In this document: positions 6,449-8,096 of the stretch, in pieces
How positions within the stretch are numbered: position 1 is the stretch's first letter
Layout: each line of letters starts with the position of its first letter
Source: Desulfobacteraceae bacterium
GTDB taxonomy: Bacteria; Desulfobacterota; DSM-4660; Desulfatiglandales; Desulfatiglandaceae
Direction of reading: 5' to 3'
NCBI GenBank assembly: GCA_013203065.1
Contig: JABMQV010000270.1
Coordinates: forward strand, 1-8,096
Length of the DNA: 8,096 nucleotides
Notes under the pieces: model-generated
The model's database searches: none
Seen by the model: the letters and a program-made list of their open reading frames with translations, nothing else
Told to the model about the DNA's origin: nothing
Position numbers and translations under genes: made by a program

Positions 6449-7183
6449 TCATAAGTTGAAATTCTCACCGAGATAGACACTCCGGACAATTTCGCTCTCA
6501 ACGATCTTTTCCGGCGCGCCCTGTTCTATGATCCTTCCCTCATTTATAATATAGGCCGTATCACAAACGCTCAATGTTTCCCTGACGTTGTGATCCGATA
6601 TAATAATACCCAGGCCCTTGGCTTTCAACTGCCTAATGATCTCCTGGATATCGTTTAGGATAAGGGGATCAATCCCGGCAAACGGCTCATCCAGCAGCAT
6701 AAACCTTGGTTCAGTGACTAAGGCCCTGGTTATTTCCAGCCTTCGTCGTTCTCCTCCTGAAAGCGAAGAGGCCTTCTGTTTTGCCAGGTGGGCGATGTTT
6801 AATTCAGCCAGCAGCCTCTCAAGCCGGGCTTTTCTCTCCTGAGCCGAAATATCAAGGGTTTCCAGGATGGCAAGCAGATTTTGTTCCACCGTCAATTTTC
6901 GAAACACAGAAGGCTCTTGGGCCAGATAATTGATCCCTTTTCTGGCCCTGAGATACATGGGGTCCTGGGTGATATCCTCTCCATCCAGAAAAACCTTGCC
7001 TTTGTTTGGGCGCGCAAGACCCACAATCATATAAAATGTCGTGGTCTTGCCGGCCCCATTGGGGCCTAAGAGCCCCACGATCTCCTCTCTTCTCAGCCCC
7101 AAATTCACACGATCAACTACCCGCTTGCCATGATAGACCTTGACCAGACCCTCTGCTTGAAGCATCTCCTCTGCCACGGCCAC
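6449..7183 (-). CDS. lptB: Lipopolysaccharide export ABC transporter ATPase
   Basis: Cytoplasmic ATPase of the LptB2FGC transporter, which extracts lipopolysaccharide from the inner membrane and pushes it along the LptC-LptA bridge to the outer membrane. The 244 residues contain every ABC signature: Walker A GPNGAGKTT at 40-48, Q-loop Gln89 in YLAQEPSVFRKLTV (including a Phe like the one that contacts LptF/G), LSGGERRR at 141-148, Walker B FMLLDEPF at 161-168 with Glu166, and H-loop His198 in ISDHNV. The C-terminus is LptB-like (VYLGENFNL). The chosen start is GTG at 7183, 5 nt after lptA. The ATG at 7165 would align better with E. coli LptB, but its GAGGAG directly abuts the codon, so the start is uncertain by six residues. 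The permease genes lptF and lptG are not here, as is usual. Confidence 0.96.
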   Translation of the reverse strand: MAVAEEMLQAEGLVKVYHGKRVVDRVNLGLRREEIVGLLGPNGAGKTTTFYMIVGLARPNKGKVFLDGEDITQDPMYLRARKGINYLAQEPSVFRKLTVEQNLLAILETLDISAQERKARLERLLAELNIAHLAKQKASSLSGGERRRLEITRALVTEPRFMLLDEPFAGIDPLILNDIQEIIRQLKAKGLGIIISDHNVRETLSVCDTAYIINEGRIIEQGAPEKIVESEIVRSVYLGENFNL

Positions 7184-7188
7184 AAGCC

Positions 7189-7749
7189 CTATCTCTTTTT
7201 CCCTTTTGGGAAAATCACGGCCTTCACCTTTTTACCTTTTGAACTCTCAACAACACTCCGGCTTTCTTTCAGGAACAAGGTGATTCGATCCCCTTCCACA
7301 AAATTCTTGCCCTGTCTCACAACCGGTTTGCCGGTAAGGACCATTTTTTCCTCGCTCTGGTAATAAACTGCCTTCTCCGCGGTGGCCACGCCCCCTTGGG
7401 TTCGTTTGATCCTCACCTCTCCCGTCGCAACGATCCTGTCGATCTTGGTTTCGGCCTCCCCGCTCTTTTCCTGCCCGGGCGGGTTCTTGTAATAGACGAA
7501 CATTTTCTGGCAGTCGAGGATAAAAGCATCCTGTCGGGCATTGACTTCACCCGTAAATGTCACCACCTGCAGCTTATTATCCACTTCCAGAACGTTTGAT
7601 TTTATGACTATGGGGCGGGGCTCAGAGGACTTTCCCTTCTCGCTTTCAGAATGTTTTTTTAGGCTCTCGGACCGGGCAACACCCTGCAACATGATCCCGG
7701 AGAAGAGGAAGGCGATAAGAAAAAACGTCTGGTATCTGGTACACTTCAT
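7189..7749 (-). CDS. lptA: Periplasmic lipopolysaccharide transport protein LptA (OstA-like)
   Basis: Forms the periplasmic beta-jellyroll bridge that carries lipopolysaccharide from LptC to the outer-membrane LptD/E complex. The 186 residues begin with a Sec signal peptide: Lys2 and Arg5, then the hydrophobic stretch FFLIAFLFSGIMLQ at 9-22, with likely cleavage near 25 (GVA-RS). A charged Ser/Glu/Lys linker follows at 28-45. The OstA repeat-like strands are PIVIKSNVLEVDNKLQVVTF at 46-65, TGEVNARQDAFILDC at 66-80, ATGEVRI at 108-114, and ATAEKAVYY through VLTGKPVVRQGKNFVEGD at 122-154. The C-terminus is very basic (PKGKKR). The ATG has GGAG about 11 nt upstream, inside the end of lptC; the two genes are 5 nt apart. 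Length and placement between lptC and lptB fit the family. Confidence 0.92.
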   Translation of the reverse strand: MKCTRYQTFFLIAFLFSGIMLQGVARSESLKKHSESEKGKSSEPRPIVIKSNVLEVDNKLQVVTFTGEVNARQDAFILDCQKMFVYYKNPPGQEKSGEAETKIDRIVATGEVRIKRTQGGVATAEKAVYYQSEEKMVLTGKPVVRQGKNFVEGDRITLFLKESRSVVESSKGKKVKAVIFPKGKKR

Positions 7750-7754
7750 AAAAT

Positions 7755-8096
7755 CTAGGACTCCTTTCTGACGGTAGTGGTAACATCTGACATTATCTTA
7801 AGCCTCTCTTTATCTAAATCCACAAAAAGGCCCTGGCCCTCCACCGAAAAAAGAGGACCAAATATCTTGACCCGATCCTCCGTACGCAGGGTCCCCTTTT
7901 TTTCATTAATCAACATATGCTGGGTGAGAATCCTGTATCCGTTGTTGGAAGTCCCTTCCAAATCGCCCCAGAGATTGATCTCTCCAGAAGCCCTGGAATA
8001 ATTCCCTTTCTTACCCTTCAATCTATACCACGGTCTGTTCTCTTGCTCCACCCTCAACCGAAAATCATGGAAAAAAATCTTGCTCTTGTCACCCGA
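7755..8096 (-). CDS. lptC: Lipopolysaccharide export protein LptC, C-terminal part
   Basis: Inner-membrane-anchored protein that receives lipopolysaccharide from LptB2FG and hands it to LptA. Only the last 113 codons are in the window; the frame is open through the right edge, so the N-terminal membrane anchor and the start are outside. The visible part is the periplasmic beta-jellyroll with the family's pattern of short strands: KGNYSRASGEINLWGDLEGTS, GYRILTQHMLINEKKGTLRT, EDRVKIFGPLFSVEGQGL and DKERLKIMSDV near the end. No in-frame ATG suits a start inside the visible region (the TTG at 8057 is simply an internal Leu). The stop is 5 nt before lptA, so the two are likely translated together. 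The identification rests on pattern and position, as LptC sequences diverge strongly. Confidence 0.85.
   Translation of the reverse strand, partial: SGDKSKIFFHDFRLRVEQENRPWYRLKGKKGNYSRASGEINLWGDLEGTSNNGYRILTQHMLINEKKGTLRTEDRVKIFGPLFSVEGQGLFVDLDKERLKIMSDVTTTVRKES

Overview
The window suggests a Gram-negative bacterium, most likely of the Desulfobacterota (former Deltaproteobacteria). This is inferred from gene order (lptC-lptA-lptB-rpoN-hpf-ptsN followed by a mannose-family PTS EIIA), from the RpoN N-terminus (MALELRQSV...) and from moderate GC content. No phylogeny could be run. All eleven protein genes and the one tRNA gene are on the minus strand, so transcription runs from high to low coordinates. 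Both window edges cut a gene: lptC at the right and tRNA-Ser at the left.

Right half (8096 down to about 4980). The 3' part of lptC, then lptA and lptB, encode the inner-membrane tether, periplasmic bridge and cytoplasmic ATPase of the lipopolysaccharide export machine. They are separated by 5 nt each. rpoN (sigma-54) follows 31 nt after lptB. Its true start is well inside the longest open frame.

Middle (4934 to 2960). hpf encodes a long-type ribosome hibernation factor. ptsN encodes EIIA-Ntr. Next comes a mannose-type PTS EIIA and a RimI-like acetyltransferase. The familiar rapZ gene is absent between ptsN and the EIIA, and no HPr, EI or sugar permease is present. The PTS proteins here therefore look regulatory.

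Left half (2905 to 1). gap, tpiA and pgl encode two glycolytic/gluconeogenic enzymes and the lactonase of the oxidative pentose phosphate pathway, without the pgk that often sits between gap and tpiA. A 179-nt gap then holds a possible terminator for the long operon and a good sigma-70-type promoter for a tRNA-Ser(UGA) gene that runs off the left edge.

Spacing within the run of protein genes is 2 to 84 nt, so one long operon, perhaps with an internal promoter before gap or tpiA, is plausible. This is mostly conserved housekeeping DNA. I found no mobile element, CRISPR array, phage gene or clear new system. The points worth a second look are the missing rapZ and pgk, the paired regulatory EIIA proteins, two small palindromes between gap and tpiA, and the in-frame tpiA-pgl junction.
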